Made by a program: the position numbers and the translations under genes. A DNA stretch of 64,000 nucleotides from Halopseudomonas sabulinigri (GTDB lineage Bacteria > Pseudomonadota > Gammaproteobacteria > Pseudomonadales > Pseudomonadaceae), in NCBI RefSeq assembly GCF_900105255.1, contig NZ_LT629763.1, forward strand, positions 1,674,001 to 1,738,000, written 5' to 3'. The notes under the pieces were generated by a model. It saw nothing but the letters and a program-made list of their open reading frames with translations, made no database searches and was not told the origin of the DNA. Every line of letters begins with the position of its first letter. The first letter of the stretch is position 1. Below, in pieces: positions 1 through 10,211 of the stretch.

Positions 1-650
1 GGCTCCAGTTCGGTGTGATTGATATTGGCCGGAATAATCGCGCGGCCACGGGCGACCTCGTCACGCACAAACTCGGGGGTGATTTCCGCCGGCACGCTGG
101 CACCGAAGCTGTGCCCTGGATGCTGGTCCTGCAACAACCCTGCAGCGCGCGCCTCGGCCAGTTTCATATTCTCGCGGATGGCAATGTATTCCATTTCCGG
201 CGTGATGATGCCCTTGCGCGCATAGTGCATCTGGCTAACGTTGCGTCCAGGCAAGGCGCGGCGCGGCGTGCGCACATGAGCAAAGCGCATGTGATCCAAT
301 GCTGGATCGGACAGACGGGCACTACCGAACTCGGAACTTAGCCCCGGCAACACCTCGGTGTCGCCGCGCGCATCAATCCAGGCACCGCGCACGTCAGCCA
401 GACCGGCGCGCAGATCAATCTGCACTGCAGGGTCGGTGTAGGGGCCGGAGGTGTCGTATACCAGCACCGGGGCGTTGGGCTCATTGCCCTTGTCGGTCTG
501 GGTGTCGGCCAGGCTGATCGCGCGCATGGGCACGCGAATGTCCGGGCGTGAACCCTGCACGTAGATCTTGCGGGAATTCGGGAAAGGCTGGGTGGCGGCG
601 CTATCGGCCCCCGAGGTGGCGATGGCGGTATCAGGCAATCTGCTGTTCAT
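1..650 (-). CDS. thiC: Phosphomethylpyrimidine synthase ThiC (5' part, cut by window edge)
   Basis: ThiC is the radical-SAM enzyme that turns aminoimidazole ribotide into the HMP pyrimidine of thiamine. Only the N-terminal 216 or so residues are present; the radical-SAM C-terminus lies off the left edge. The visible part carries ThiC signatures such as [29 protein letters not shown] and IPANINH. The start is the ATG at 650, which gives the usual N-terminal extension before [20 protein letters not shown] riboswitch lies 86 bases upstream, so expression should fall when thiamine pyrophosphate is plentiful. thiO, another thiamine gene, is also in the window (49677-50768) but far away and not co-transcribed. 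Confidence 0.97.
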   Translation of the reverse strand, partial: MNSRLPDTAIATSGADSAATQPFPNSRKIYVQGSRPDIRVPMRAISLADTQTDKGNEPNAPVLVYDTSGPYTDPAVQIDLRAGLADVRGAWIDARGDTEVLPGLSSEFGSARLSDPALDHMRFAHVRTPRRALPGRNVSQMHYARKGIITPEMEYIAIRENMKLAEARAAGLLQDQHPGHSFGASVPAEITPEFVRDEVARGRAIIPANINHTELE

Positions 651-735
651 TGTTATGCTCCACTGCGTTGGGCTTTCGCAGGGAACCGAAAAGGCCAAAC
701 ATCCGTCCGCTTTCGCGGCAGGCTGCAGGCACATA

Positions 736-820
736 TCTCGATTCCTACGCCGGTACTAACCGGTTCAGGTTCAACGGGTATCATCTCAGCCCCCGCGTTA
801 GCGGCAGCACCCCGTCAAGA
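736..820 (-). promoter_or_regulatory. TPP riboswitch (THI element) upstream of thiC
   Basis: Read on the minus strand, the segment contains the conserved THI-box words GGGGTGC, GGCTGAGATGATACCC, GAACCTGA and CCGGCGTAGG in the right order. A closing P1 stem can be drawn between TCTTGA (plus positions 815-820) and TCGAGA (736-741), with one G-U pair. The element lies in the thiC leader, the standard place for this riboswitch. Ligand binding is expected to repress thiC. Confidence 0.96.
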
Positions 821-830
821 TGTCGGGCAC

Positions 831-859
831 AGTCTAGAAGCTCACAGGCTCGCCAGCAA
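831..859 (-). promoter_or_regulatory. Candidate sigma-70 promoter of thiC
   Basis: On the minus strand TTGCTG (854-859) and TAGACT (831-836) are separated by exactly 17 bases. The -10 box lies just upstream of the riboswitch, so transcription would begin at its 5' edge, as expected for a leader riboswitch. The match to consensus is only moderate. Confidence 0.45.
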
Positions 860-1045
860 GCCGCACAACAGCGCCGTTGTTTGCCGCTTTGAAAATCGCC
901 GCGAGCCGGCCGATATCCACGTCGATTGTGCCCACTCATGCTGCCAAAACACTTTGTTCCGCCAGAGGTCCAATGCATTGCTTGACCACGGGACGCGCGC
1001 TCTTTAGCCTTGATTGATTATTCCAACCATGCGAAGGATCCATGC

Positions 1046-2482
1046 ATGCTGCGCCCCCTGTTTGCTGCCCTGTTGCTCGCCGGCGTTTCCGGCCATGCCG
1101 CTGCCAATACCGATCTGATGACAATCTACCAGGAAGCGCTGCTGAACAACGCCGACCTGGCCGCAGCGCAAGCCGATGCCCGGGCGCGTCAGGAAGCCCT
1201 GCCCCAGGCACGTTCGCAGCTGCTGCCCAACATCGGCATAGGCGCGGGAGCTACGCGTGAAGATCTCGAAATCGATGGCGTAGGTGGCGACGAGTACAAC
1301 ACGCACTACTATCAGGCCAGCCTGACCCAGCCGCTGTTCCGCGCCAATCGCTGGTTCGACTATCAATCGGCCAAATCCCTGAGCCAACAGGCCGAACTGG
1401 AATTCTCCGCGACCCAGCAGAACCTGATTCTGGAAGTCTCCCAGGCCTACTTCAACGTGCTGCGCGCCTCGGACAACCTGGCCACCGCCAAAGCCGAGGA
1501 AGATGCCTTTGAGCGCCAGCTGGAGCAGGCGCAAGAACGTTTTGACGTTGGCCTGTCCGCGCGCACCGATGTACTTGAAGCCCGCGCCGGTTACGACAGC
1601 TCACGCGCTGCCCGACTGACCGCCCAGACCAATCTGGATGTCAGCTACCAGGCTCTAACCCGGCTGACCAACCAGGATTACGACAGCCTGTATGGCATCA
1701 GCCACGAACTGCCGGTACTACCACCGGCGCCAGCCAACCTGCAGGAGTGGGTAGAAACCGCTTCGGCACAGAACCTCAACCTGCTGGCCTCACGTTATGC
1801 AATCAGCAGCGCCGAGGATGGCCTGCGCAGCAGCAAAGCTGGCTACGCCCCCGTGGTCGATGCCTTTGTGCGCTATAACGACACCAATGGCGGAGCCGAG
1901 ATTGCCCGTGCTGGCCAGACAGCCAACGACACCGCGCTGACCAGCTTCGGTGTAGAGCTGAGCATGCCGCTGTTCACCGGTGGCCTGACGACCTCGCAGG
2001 TACGTGAGTCCACCTACCGCCTGACCCAAGCCGAACAACTCAGCGAAGCGCAGCTGCGCCGTGTGGTAGAAAGCACCCGCAACCTCTATCGCACCGTGAC
2101 CTCCAGCGTTGAAGAGGTGGATGCCCGCCGCCAGGCCATCGTCTCGGCCAAGGCGGCACTGGACGCCACGCAAACCGGTTACGAGGTGGGCACTCGCAAC
2201 GTCGTAGACGTGCTCGAAGCGCAGCGCAACCTGTTCCGTACCGTACGTGACTACAACACTGTGCGTTACAACTACATCATCGACAATCTCAGCCTGAAAC
2301 AGGCCGCTGGCACGCTCAGCCCACAGGATCTGGAAGAGCTATCGAACTGGCTGATCCCGGACTACGATCCCGACCGTGATTTTATCCCCGAGCCTACCGA
2401 GGAAGAGATCGAGCGCATGTCGATGGGCCGCCAAGCCCCTGCCACCCCGGCAGATGAGCAACTCGACCGCTCCACTTTCTGA
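1046..2482 (+). CDS. tolC: TolC family outer membrane efflux channel
   Basis: A 478-residue outer-membrane channel that forms the exit duct of type I secretion and RND or ABC efflux systems. The N-terminus (MLRPLFAALLLAGVSGHAAA) is a signal peptide. Two outer-membrane-efflux (OEP) repeats follow, rich in Ala, Gln and Leu, with TolC features such as LTQPLFRANRW and QRNLFRTVRDYNTVRYNYI near the C-terminus. I chose ATG 1046 because AAGGA lies 7 bases upstream; the reading frame extends further upstream to a TTG at 1010. It lies divergent from thiC, as tolC and thiC do in other Pseudomonas. No inner-membrane or adaptor partner is adjacent. It is followed by a long bidirectional terminator shared with waaA. 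Confidence 0.93.
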   Translation: MLRPLFAALLLAGVSGHAAANTDLMTIYQEALLNNADLAAAQADARARQEALPQARSQLLPNIGIGAGATREDLEIDGVGGDEYNTHYYQASLTQPLFRANRWFDYQSAKSLSQQAELEFSATQQNLILEVSQAYFNVLRASDNLATAKAEEDAFERQLEQAQERFDVGLSARTDVLEARAGYDSSRAARLTAQTNLDVSYQALTRLTNQDYDSLYGISHELPVLPPAPANLQEWVETASAQNLNLLASRYAISSAEDGLRSSKAGYAPVVDAFVRYNDTNGGAEIARAGQTANDTALTSFGVELSMPLFTGGLTTSQVRESTYRLTQAEQLSEAQLRRVVESTRNLYRTVTSSVEEVDARRQAIVSAKAALDATQTGYEVGTRNVVDVLEAQRNLFRTVRDYNTVRYNYIIDNLSLKQAAGTLSPQDLEELSNWLIPDYDPDRDFIPEPTEEEIERMSMGRQAPATPADEQLDRSTF

Positions 2483-2487
2483 GCGGC

Positions 2488-2545
2488 GCTCATTTGCCCA
2501 ACAAAAAAGGCGCCCCCGGTGCGCCTTTTTGTTGGGCAAATGAGC
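2488..2545. terminator. Bidirectional intrinsic terminator between tolC and waaA
   Basis: A long inverted repeat with arms of about 25 bases (2488-2513 and 2521-2545). The GC-rich top of the stem (GGCGC/GCGCC) is flanked by an A-run and a T-run, so it can end transcription on both strands. It lies between the two convergent stop codons. Confidence 0.9.
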
Positions 2546-2546
2546 C

Positions 2547-3809
2547 TCAGTGCTGCAGCCGCTGTCCGATACCCTGCAGCAATAACTCAAGCGCGCCCTG
2601 GTTGGCCTCCACGACCGCCTTGCCCGCGTTGCCGGCCTGCTCACGCAACCTGGCATCGTTCAGCAGCTGAAGCACCGCCTGTTCCAGTGCGCGTCCATCG
2701 GCGACTACCTGCAATGCACCCGCCCCCTGCAGCAGGTCACTGATCTCGACAAAATTGAAGCGGTGCGGCCCGGACAACACCGGCAAGCCCAATGCTGCCG
2801 GCTCCAGGTAGTTGTGCCCGCCATTGGGCACCAGCGAGCCGCCAACAAACGCCACGTCGGCGCAGGCGTAGAGCATCACCAACTCGCCCATGGTGTCGCC
2901 CAGCAACACCGCATCGGTCGCCGCCGGCGTACCACCCTGGCTGCGCCTAACCTGCCCCAAGCCGGCATCGCTGACCAACCGGGCGACACTGTCGAAACGC
3001 TCTGGGTGCCTAGGTACCAGTATCAACAATGCGTCAGGTAGCTGGCGCAGCAAGTTCTGGTGCGCGCGCAGGATCTGCTCATCTTCACCGGCATGGGTAC
3101 TGGCAGCAATCCATACCGGCCGGCTACCCCATACGGCACGCAGATTGGCAGCCTGCGCCAGCAGTTCACTCGGTGGGCGAAAATCAAACTTGATACTGCC
3201 AGTTACCGTCATCGCCGATTTATCCACGCCCAGCGCGGCAAAGCGGATCGCTTCAGCCTGGCTCTGCACTGCCACCCAGTCCAGCGCAGCGAACATCGGT
3301 CGCACCAACCAGCTGACCCGCTGATAGCCGTTGGCCGAGCGCTCAGACAGGCGCGCATTGGCTAATACCACGGGCACCCCCGCCCGCTCACATTCCGCCA
3401 CCAGATTGGGCCAGAGCTCGGTTTCCATGATAATGCCCACGCGCGGCTGCAGCTTGCGCAACAGGCGCCGCTGCAGCCAGGGCAAGTCATAAGGCAAATA
3501 GGCATGCCCTACCTGGCCACCGAACAGCTTGCGAATCTGCTCTGAACCGGTAGGGGTCATGCAAGTGATGGTGATCGGCAGCTGGGGATAGCGCCTGAGC
3601 AACTCCCGCACCATGGGCGCGGCGGCAATACTCTCACCGACCGACACCGCGTGAACCCAAATACCCTCACTGCGAATATCGCCGCCCAGCGCAAAGCGCT
3701 CGGACCAGCGTTTGGCGTAGGCTGGCGCGCGCCAGGCGCGGTACAGCAACCGCACGAGTATCAACGGCATGCAGAGGGTAAAGAAAAGGCTGTATAGCGT
3801 GCGTGTCAT
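2547..3809 (-). CDS. waaA: Kdo transferase (3-deoxy-D-manno-octulosonic acid transferase) WaaA
   Basis: A 420-residue GT30 enzyme that transfers Kdo from CMP-Kdo to lipid IVA, the first step of LPS core assembly, at the cytoplasmic face of the inner membrane. The N-terminal hydrophobic segment (LYSLFFTLCMPLILVRLLYRAW) is the membrane anchor. The family motifs HAVSVGE, TCMTPTGSEQ, METELWPN, ANARLSERS and GGHNYLEPAALGLPV are all present. ATG 3809 is supported by AGGA 6-7 bases upstream. It stands alone, convergent with tolC and divergent from the FAD-oxidoreductase operon. Confidence 0.97.
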   Translation of the reverse strand: MTRTLYSLFFTLCMPLILVRLLYRAWRAPAYAKRWSERFALGGDIRSEGIWVHAVSVGESIAAAPMVRELLRRYPQLPITITCMTPTGSEQIRKLFGGQVGHAYLPYDLPWLQRRLLRKLQPRVGIIMETELWPNLVAECERAGVPVVLANARLSERSANGYQRVSWLVRPMFAALDWVAVQSQAEAIRFAALGVDKSAMTVTGSIKFDFRPPSELLAQAANLRAVWGSRPVWIAASTHAGEDEQILRAHQNLLRQLPDALLILVPRHPERFDSVARLVSDAGLGQVRRSQGGTPAATDAVLLGDTMGELVMLYACADVAFVGGSLVPNGGHNYLEPAALGLPVLSGPHRFNFVEISDLLQGAGALQVVADGRALEQAVLQLLNDARLREQAGNAGKAVVEANQGALELLLQGIGQRLQH

Positions 3810-3849
3810 GGTTTCTTCCTGTGGGCCGGCGCGGCATAGCGTAGCAGAT

Positions 3850-3879
3850 GTGACCAGTAGGCCCGGCAATGTCTATACT
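3850..3879 (+). promoter_or_regulatory. Candidate promoter of the 3972-6826 operon
   Basis: TGTGACC (around 3850) and TATACT (3874-3879) are about 17 bases apart in the waaA/oxidoreductase divergent gap. The -10 box is good and the -35 partial. The predicted start site would leave a leader of roughly 85 bases before ATG 3972. Confidence 0.35.
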
Positions 3880-3971
3880 AGGGCTTTGCCGCGCGGGGGC
3901 AACCGTCTCGGAGAAGCCGATTCTGGCGTTGCCCGCCCCGCAAGCCATCTTGACTAAAGCACCGGGAGCCC

Positions 3972-5150
3972 ATGAGCACAACCCTCGAAACCGACATCTG
4001 TATCCTTGGCGGCGGCATTGCCGGCCTCTGGCTCAACGCCCGACTACGCCAACTGGGTTACAGCACTTTGCTGGTCGAACGTGGCGCCCTTGGCGGCGGC
4101 CAAAGCGTCAAGTCACAGGGCATCATTCACGGTGGCACCAAATATGCGCTGAACGGCAAGCTGAGCAGCGCCGCCGAGGCCATCGCCGATATGCCTGAGC
4201 GCTGGCGTGCCTGCCTGGCGGGCACCGGCGAGCTCGACCTGCAAGGTGTACGCGTACTCTCGGAGCATCACTATTTGTGGTCCCCAGGCAGCCTGATCAG
4301 CAACCTGGCCGGCTTCTTTGCCAGCAAGGCCCTGCGCGGACGCGTAGAGCAGATCAAGGGCAAGCAACTCCCCCGCGTGTTTGCCGACCGCGCCTTCAAG
4401 GGTAAGGTTTACCAGTTGGCCGAGCTGGTAGTCGATGTCCCTGCCGTGGTGCAGCGCCTTGCCGAACTGGCCGGCGACAGCCTGATTTCCGACAGCTCAC
4501 CGCATTTGTTGCGCGCCGCCGACGGCAGTATCGAAGCGGTACGCCTGCAACAACATCAGATCAAGGCGCAACGCTACATTCTCAGCGCTGGCGAAGGCAC
4601 CGAAGCGCTGCTCAGCGATTGGCAGCAGCCAGAACCGGCCATGCAACGCCGACCGCTGCAGATGGTACTGGTCAAGGGCCCAGCACTGCCGCCACTGTTT
4701 GCGCATTGTCTGGGCAGCAGCCCGAAACCCCGGCTGACCGTAACCACACATCCGTGTGCCGATGGTCAATGGTGTTGGTATCTGGGTGGCGACCTGGCGG
4801 AACAGGGTGCCGGCCAAGGGCCTGATGAGCTGATCAGTAAAGCCAAACGCGAGCTGCAGGACCTGCTGCCCTGGGTTTCGCTGGAGGGAACCCGCTGGAC
4901 TACCTTGCCGGTAAACCGCGCCGAACCGGCCCAGAGTGGCCTGGTGCGGCCCGATACCGCCTTTGTACAAGCGGTCGGCAACGCCCTGATCAGTTGGCCG
5001 ACCAAGCTGGCACTGGCGCCCAACCTTGCGGACCAGGTCATTGAAATGCTGGGGGCGCAGCAGGTAACACCCGCCAACCGTGCTGAATCCACCAGCGAGC
5101 TACCAAGACCCAAGGTATCCGCACCGGTGTGGGATATCTGCTTCCCATGA
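3972..5150 (+). CDS. FAD-dependent oxidoreductase (DAO/glycerol-3-phosphate dehydrogenase-like)
   Basis: A 392-residue flavoprotein with an N-terminal Rossmann motif ILGGGIAGLW (residues about 11-20) and VERGALGGGQS, followed by a conserved GIIHGGTKYALNG segment. This places it in the DAO superfamily, in a group found near waaA and hldE in Pseudomonas (PA4991-like from memory). Its substrate is not known to me. It is the first gene of a tight three-gene operon: its TGA overlaps the ATG of the aldo/keto reductase gene (ATGA at 5147-5150), suggesting coupled translation. No membrane segment or signal peptide is seen, so it should be cytoplasmic. Confidence 0.85.
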   Translation: MSTTLETDICILGGGIAGLWLNARLRQLGYSTLLVERGALGGGQSVKSQGIIHGGTKYALNGKLSSAAEAIADMPERWRACLAGTGELDLQGVRVLSEHHYLWSPGSLISNLAGFFASKALRGRVEQIKGKQLPRVFADRAFKGKVYQLAELVVDVPAVVQRLAELAGDSLISDSSPHLLRAADGSIEAVRLQQHQIKAQRYILSAGEGTEALLSDWQQPEPAMQRRPLQMVLVKGPALPPLFAHCLGSSPKPRLTVTTHPCADGQWCWYLGGDLAEQGAGQGPDELISKAKRELQDLLPWVSLEGTRWTTLPVNRAEPAQSGLVRPDTAFVQAVGNALISWPTKLALAPNLADQVIEMLGAQQVTPANRAESTSELPRPKVSAPVWDICFP

Positions 5151-5947
5151 CACTGCGTCCCTACTATCGCGCCCTGGGCGATACCGGCCTGCAGCTGTCC
5201 CCACTAGGGCTGGGCACGGTGAAGTTCGGTCGTAATCAGGGCGTAAAGTATCCCACCAGCTTCGAGCTGCCCTCGGATCAGCAAATTCGCAGCTTGCTTG
5301 CGCAGGCGCACGACCTAGGCATCAACCTGCTGGACACTGCGCCCGCCTACGGCACCAGCGAAGAGCGGCTGGGCCCGCTGCTGGCCGGACAGCGCAGTGA
5401 CTGGCTGATATGTACCAAGGTAGGCGAGGAGTTCAGTGCGGGGGAGTCCAGCTTCAACTTCAGCGCTGCACATACCCGGCGCTCTATTGAACGCTCGCTA
5501 CGCCGCCTGCATACCGATTACCTGGACATGGTGCTGGTGCACTCCGATGGCAATGACCTGCAAGTACTGGATGACGAGGTCTACCCCACGCTGCAACAAC
5601 TCAAGCAGCAGGGGCTGATTCGCGCGTTCGGGTTTTCCGGCAAGACCATCGACGGCGGTATTCGCGCATTGCAACAGGGCGACTGCGCCATGGTCACCTA
5701 TAACCTGAACGAGCAGGGCGAGCGTCCGGTGCTCGACTTTGCCCTGTCACACAACAAGGGCATCCTGATCAAAAAAGCGCTGGCCAGCGGGCATCTTTGC
5801 CTGGATGGCGAAGACCCGGTACAACAGGGCTTGCGCCTGGTACTGGGACACCGCGCGGTGACCAGCGCCATCATCGGCACCATCACGCCGCGCCATCTCG
5901 AGCAGAATGTGCAGGCCGCTGCCGCGGTACTCGAGCAACAGGAGTAA
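5147..5947 (+). CDS. Aldo/keto reductase family protein
   Basis: A 266-residue NADPH-dependent aldo/keto reductase fold protein. Catalytic-tetrad candidates are visible: Asp and Tyr in DTAPAYGTSEERLG, Lys in CTKVGE, and His in VLVHSDG. The C-terminus carries the AKR phosphate-binding type segment TSAIIGTITPRHLEQN. ATG 5147 is used because it overlaps the upstream stop; an in-frame alternative start lies at 5129. The substrate is unknown; sitting between an FAD oxidoreductase and an unknown protein, it may act in the same small-molecule pathway. Confidence 0.88.
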   Translation: MTLRPYYRALGDTGLQLSPLGLGTVKFGRNQGVKYPTSFELPSDQQIRSLLAQAHDLGINLLDTAPAYGTSEERLGPLLAGQRSDWLICTKVGEEFSAGESSFNFSAAHTRRSIERSLRRLHTDYLDMVLVHSDGNDLQVLDDEVYPTLQQLKQQGLIRAFGFSGKTIDGGIRALQQGDCAMVTYNLNEQGERPVLDFALSHNKGILIKKALASGHLCLDGEDPVQQGLRLVLGHRAVTSAIIGTITPRHLEQNVQAAAAVLEQQE

Positions 5948-5950
5948 CGC

Positions 5951-6826
5951 ATGACCCTGATCGTTGCACGCAAGAATCCGATCGTTTTCAAGACGCAGGC
6001 CCTACAGGTACAGGCCAGCGCCGAGGTGCTGCGTTACAACCCGATTGGCAACCCACTGAGCTTTGCCGAAATGCAAGCGCGCCGCCAAGCGATCACGGTA
6101 GCCGACCCGGAGAACTTTGATCTAATCGTGGCCAACCTGGGTGTCTCGGTCGATCTGTACCTGAGCTGGCAGGAACGGGAATTCCGTTTGCTGGTACGCC
6201 AGGATCGCCCCGACCACGGCGACAACGTACTCAAGTTGCTGTCAGGCTACGTGCCAGCCCACGAGCTCCGCGTGCCGCTGCTTACCGCCATGACCGAGAT
6301 AGCCGAAGAGCTGCTGGTTGAAACGGAATCCGGCTGGCTGCAGGGACGTTATCAGGACACCTGGCTGCCTACCCCCTATGCCGATAGCCTGGCGCTGGAC
6401 GAGGAACAGGTGTTTCGCCTGACCTCGCGCAGTAGCACAAGCAGGCCGGTATTGTGCCGCGAGCTGAATCTGTTGGAGCGGCCCCGCGCTTACGTGCATC
6501 TACCGAGTAATTCGTTGCAACTGGTCTATCAGTTGCAACTGCACTTGCCAGCATCCGCCCAGCGCCTCTCACTGCTGCACACCGATGAGTTTCTGGATGA
6601 AGAAAGCGGAGAACTGGTGGCGCAAATGGACTACCGGCGTCCCGAGCTGTTTCTCGCCGAATACCAGGATGGCGCCGCAAATGGCCGCTTGTTTACCCTG
6701 CAACAGGGCGAGCTAGTGCCGCAGACTACCGCTGGCATGACGCTCAGCGAAGCTTTTGCCGAGCAGCAGGGCTGGGTAGTGGCGGCGCCACACTGCAGCT
6801 GGCAGACAGGGTTCTGCCAGCGCTAG
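5951..6826 (+). CDS. Conserved protein of unknown function, third gene of the oxidoreductase operon
   Basis: A 291-residue, soluble-looking, acidic protein with no signal peptide or membrane segment. It begins 3 bases after the aldo/keto reductase stop, with GGAG 6 bases before the ATG. I do not recognise a domain. I recall similar proteins being labelled metal ABC transporter ATPase, but there is no Walker A, signature or Walker B motif here, so I do not adopt that name. Recognisable features are only general: a Leu-rich middle (ELRVPLLTAMTEIAEELLVE) and a C-terminal half of short beta-like segments. Co-transcription with the two oxidoreductases is the best clue. Confidence 0.75.
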   Translation: MTLIVARKNPIVFKTQALQVQASAEVLRYNPIGNPLSFAEMQARRQAITVADPENFDLIVANLGVSVDLYLSWQEREFRLLVRQDRPDHGDNVLKLLSGYVPAHELRVPLLTAMTEIAEELLVETESGWLQGRYQDTWLPTPYADSLALDEEQVFRLTSRSSTSRPVLCRELNLLERPRAYVHLPSNSLQLVYQLQLHLPASAQRLSLLHTDEFLDEESGELVAQMDYRRPELFLAEYQDGAANGRLFTLQQGELVPQTTAGMTLSEAFAEQQGWVVAAPHCSWQTGFCQR

Positions 6827-6839
6827 GAGCGATGCAGGA

Positions 6840-8270
6840 TTAACCCTGGTCGCGCTCGCGGATTTTTTCCACAATCGCCGTGGTCGAGCAACTCTCGACA
6901 AAATTGAGCACCTTCACCTCACCCCCGTAGGCTTGCACGATAGACGCACCGACGACCTGACCGACGTTATAATCGCCGCCTTTAACCAGCACGTCCGGCT
7001 TGACCTGCTCAAGCAGGCGCTCGGGTGTGTCCTCGCTGAAGCTGATCACCCAGTCCACCGCGCCCAGACCAGCCAGTACCGTCATGCGCCGCTCAACGCT
7101 ATTGATCGGCCGACCCGGCCCCTTAAGGCGGGTGACCGACGCATCATCGTTGATTGCAACGATCAGTCGGTCGCCCTGGCTGCGCGCCTCCTCAAGATAG
7201 CCGACGTGACCGGCGTGGATGATATCGAAACAGCCGTTAGTGAACACAATACGCTCACCATGCGCGCGCGCATCATCCAGCGCCTGCAGCAACTGCTCGA
7301 CACCCACCACACCGCGCTCGCTGCCCTGCTCGCGCTGAACCGCGCGGCGCAGCTCTGGCGCACTGATTGCCGCGGTGCCCAACTTGCCGATGACAATACC
7401 TGCCGCAATATTGGACAAGGCCACCGCGCTAGGCAGACTTTCACCCGCCGCCAGCGCCGCCGCCAAGGTGGAAATCACCGTGTCTCCCGCCCCGGTGACG
7501 TCGAAGACTTCCAGCGCCCGCGCGGGCAGGTGCAACGCCGCCTCGCCGGCACGCAGCAAGGTCATGCCCTGCTCGCTGCGCGTCACCAGCAACGCATCCA
7601 GCTGCAACTCGGCGACCAGCGCCATCCCCTTGTCGACCAGTTCCTGCTCGCTGGCGCAACGGCCTACCACCGCCTCAAATTCGGACAGGTTGGGCGTGAT
7701 CAGGCTGGCACCGCGGTAGATTGAGAAATCGCTGCCCTTGGGGTCGGCCAATACCGGCACCCCGTGTTCACGGGCCAATTTGATCAGCGCCTGATGGTTG
7801 ACCAAAGCGCCCTTGCCGTAGTCCGACAGCACCAGCACCTTGACCTTGTCCAGCAAGCCACCCACGGTTGCCAACAATGCCTCGGCATCGGTTTGAAAGC
7901 GTTCTTCAAAGTCCAGCCTGATCAACTGTTGGTGACGGCTCATCACCCGCAGCTTGGTGATGGTCGGCTGCCCGGCACATTGCTGGAAATCGCAATACAC
8001 GCCTGCGGCATTCAGCCTCTGCTGCAGACTCTCGGCGGCCTCATCCTGACCGGTCACGCCCACCAGCCAAGCCGGCGCACCAAGCGCCGAAATATTCAAT
8101 GCCACATTGCCGGCACCACCGGGGCGATCTTCAATCTGCTCGACCTTGACCACCGGCACCGGCGCTTCTGGTGAAATCCGGTGTGTAGGCCCATGCCAAT
8201 AGCGGTCCAGCATCACATCCCCAACCACCAGAACCGGCGCGGAATCGAAACGGGGCATGGTCAATTTCAT
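6840..8270 (-). CDS. hldE: Bifunctional D-beta-D-heptose 7-phosphate kinase / heptose 1-phosphate adenylyltransferase HldE
   Basis: A 476-residue fusion enzyme making ADP-heptose for the LPS inner core. The N-terminal ribokinase domain (about 1-320) has the GGAGN motif and the catalytic DVTGAGD motif (GAGD at 260-263). The C-terminal nucleotidyltransferase domain (about 340-476) has [12 protein letters not shown], with the catalytic HxGH at 352-355. Length matches other Pseudomonas HldE/RfaE. ATG 8270 is chosen for homology; the upstream Shine-Dalgarno is weak, and the frame stays open to 8378. It follows msbA on the same strand with about 50 bases between, so the two are probably co-transcribed. 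Confidence 0.97.
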   Translation of the reverse strand: MKLTMPRFDSAPVLVVGDVMLDRYWHGPTHRISPEAPVPVVKVEQIEDRPGGAGNVALNISALGAPAWLVGVTGQDEAAESLQQRLNAAGVYCDFQQCAGQPTITKLRVMSRHQQLIRLDFEERFQTDAEALLATVGGLLDKVKVLVLSDYGKGALVNHQALIKLAREHGVPVLADPKGSDFSIYRGASLITPNLSEFEAVVGRCASEQELVDKGMALVAELQLDALLVTRSEQGMTLLRAGEAALHLPARALEVFDVTGAGDTVISTLAAALAAGESLPSAVALSNIAAGIVIGKLGTAAISAPELRRAVQREQGSERGVVGVEQLLQALDDARAHGERIVFTNGCFDIIHAGHVGYLEEARSQGDRLIVAINDDASVTRLKGPGRPINSVERRMTVLAGLGAVDWVISFSEDTPERLLEQVKPDVLVKGGDYNVGQVVGASIVQAYGGEVKVLNFVESCSTTAIVEKIRERDQG

Positions 8271-8322
8271 CGTATCTGTTACCTGTATCCGAGTCCGGCA
8301 ACGAGCGCCGGCGGGTTGCTCG

Positions 8323-10104
8323 TTAGCCTTGCTTCTCTTCTTCAAATTGCATGCTGTGCAATCGCGCGTAATAGCCATTCAACGCCAACAGCTCCGCATG
8401 CGAGCCACGCTCGACAATCCGACCTTGATCCATCACCAGAATGGTATCGGCCTTCTCGATAGTGGACAGGCGATGCGCGATGACCAGGGTGGTGCGACCC
8501 TGCATAACGCGATCCAACGCTGCCTGGATATGCCGTTCAGACTCGGTGTCCAGAGCCGAGGTTGCCTCATCAAGAATCAGTACAGGTGAATTCTTGAGCA
8601 GCGCGCGAGCAATTGCCAGGCGCTGACGCTGACCGCCGGACAACAACACCCCATTTTCGCCGACCATGGTGTCGAAGCCCTGCGGCAGCATATCGATGAA
8701 TTCCTTGGCGTAGGCCGCTTCTGCCGCAGCCTTGATATCTTCCAGGGGGGCACCAGCAAGGTCACCGTAGGCAATATTATTGGCGATGGTATCGTTGAAT
8801 AACGTCACGTTCTGGCCAACCAGTGCTATGTGATGGCGCAGATTACGCAATCGGTACTGCTCCACAGGTACACCATCAAGGCGAATCTGCCCGTCATCAT
8901 GATTGTAAAAACGAGGAATCAGGTTGGCTAGCGTGGACTTGCCACTACCTGACCTACCTACCAAGGCAACCATCTGACCCGGCTTCACCGAAAAGCTGAT
9001 ATCCATCAGCACGGGTTTGTCCGTACCTGGATAAACAAAACCCAAATCACATACATCCAGCTGGCCGCTGACCTGTTCCCGCTCCAGCTTTCCCTGATCC
9101 AGTTCAGGTTCCTCATCCAACTGCTCGAATACACTTTCAGCCGCCGCAATACCCTTCTGAATGTTCGCGCTGACTTCGGAAAGTTGGCGAATCGGTTTGG
9201 GAATCAGTGCAGCCGCCGTGATGTAGGAGACCAGGTCACCGACCGACGAATCACCGCGCAAAAACAGCACCAGAAACATCACTACCGCCATGGCTGAATA
9301 GGTCACCAGTTGCAGTGTCGGCGTGTATACAGCACCGGTACGGGTCATTTTCAGGCCACGCGCGCGGTTGTTCTCACTGGCCTTACCGAACCGCTCGCTC
9401 TCGTAACGCTCCCCGCCAAAACTGCGTACTACACGGTAGCCCTGGATAGTCTCGGAAGTGACGTGGGTTACATCACCCATCGCCGTCTGAATCTTCTTGC
9501 TCTGGCTGCGAAACTTCTTGCTCGTGCTATTAACCATTACGCCTATGACCGGAAGAATTGCCATCAACACCAGGGTGAGCTGCCAGTTCATCCACAACAG
9601 GTAAGCAAACAGAAAAATGACCGAAAGGCCCTCACGGAAAATCACCTTGATTGCATCGGTCGCCGCACCCGTGACCATGGTCACGTTGAAGGTCACGCGA
9701 GAAACCAGGTGGCCGGAGCTGTGAGCGTCGAAATAGCTGTTCGGCAACGTAAGGAAATTATTGAATAGGGCAGTACGCAAGTCATGCACCACGCCGAGCG
9801 ACACCTTAGCGATGTAGTAGTTGCCGAGGAAGGAGCCTATCCCCTGATAAAAGGCCACGGCGATAATGAACAGCGGAAACCCCCAAATCATGGGCACGCC
9901 GAAAAACAGCGCGTTGTCGCCGGTATTCAGGCCGTCGACAAAATACTTCAACACCCAGGCCATGGCCGGCTGGCTGGAGGCAAAAATGGCGAAGCCTACA
10001 ATGCTTATCGCAAAGGGAACCCAGTACGCCTTGACGTAGCCGAGCAGGCGCATATAAATGCGGGCACTTGAGCGGGCAAAGCTCTCTTTCTGAATATCGG
10101 TCAT
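8323..10104 (-). CDS. msbA: Lipid A-core flippase, ABC transporter MsbA
   Basis: A 593-residue half-transporter that flips lipid A-core across the inner membrane. The N-terminal half holds about six transmembrane helices. The ATPase domain has Walker [10 protein letters not shown] (383-391), signature LSGGQRQR (488-495) and Walker B VLILDE (508-513). I prefer ATG 10104, which has GAAGAG just upstream, over an in-frame TTG at 10125. It is divergent from the kinase-like gene at 10212 and heads toward hldE. All core genes in this window rely on it for export of their product. Confidence 0.97.
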   Translation of the reverse strand: MTDIQKESFARSSARIYMRLLGYVKAYWVPFAISIVGFAIFASSQPAMAWVLKYFVDGLNTGDNALFFGVPMIWGFPLFIIAVAFYQGIGSFLGNYYIAKVSLGVVHDLRTALFNNFLTLPNSYFDAHSSGHLVSRVTFNVTMVTGAATDAIKVIFREGLSVIFLFAYLLWMNWQLTLVLMAILPVIGVMVNSTSKKFRSQSKKIQTAMGDVTHVTSETIQGYRVVRSFGGERYESERFGKASENNRARGLKMTRTGAVYTPTLQLVTYSAMAVVMFLVLFLRGDSSVGDLVSYITAAALIPKPIRQLSEVSANIQKGIAAAESVFEQLDEEPELDQGKLEREQVSGQLDVCDLGFVYPGTDKPVLMDISFSVKPGQMVALVGRSGSGKSTLANLIPRFYNHDDGQIRLDGVPVEQYRLRNLRHHIALVGQNVTLFNDTIANNIAYGDLAGAPLEDIKAAAEAAYAKEFIDMLPQGFDTMVGENGVLLSGGQRQRLAIARALLKNSPVLILDEATSALDTESERHIQAALDRVMQGRTTLVIAHRLSTIEKADTILVMDQGRIVERGSHAELLALNGYYARLHSMQFEEEKQG

Positions 10105-10211
10105 GAGCTCTTCACGTGAAAACAAGAGACAGGGAGTCTATCACAGCGCCTACGGGCAGGCTGCGCGTTGAAAAGTAAGTTAAAATGCCTTTTTTGCTAC
10201 AGGATAGCCGC

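Noticed and set aside
5951-6826. Metal ABC transporter ATPase for the third gene of the oxidoreductase operon
   Set aside because: No Walker A, Walker B or ABC signature can be found in the protein.
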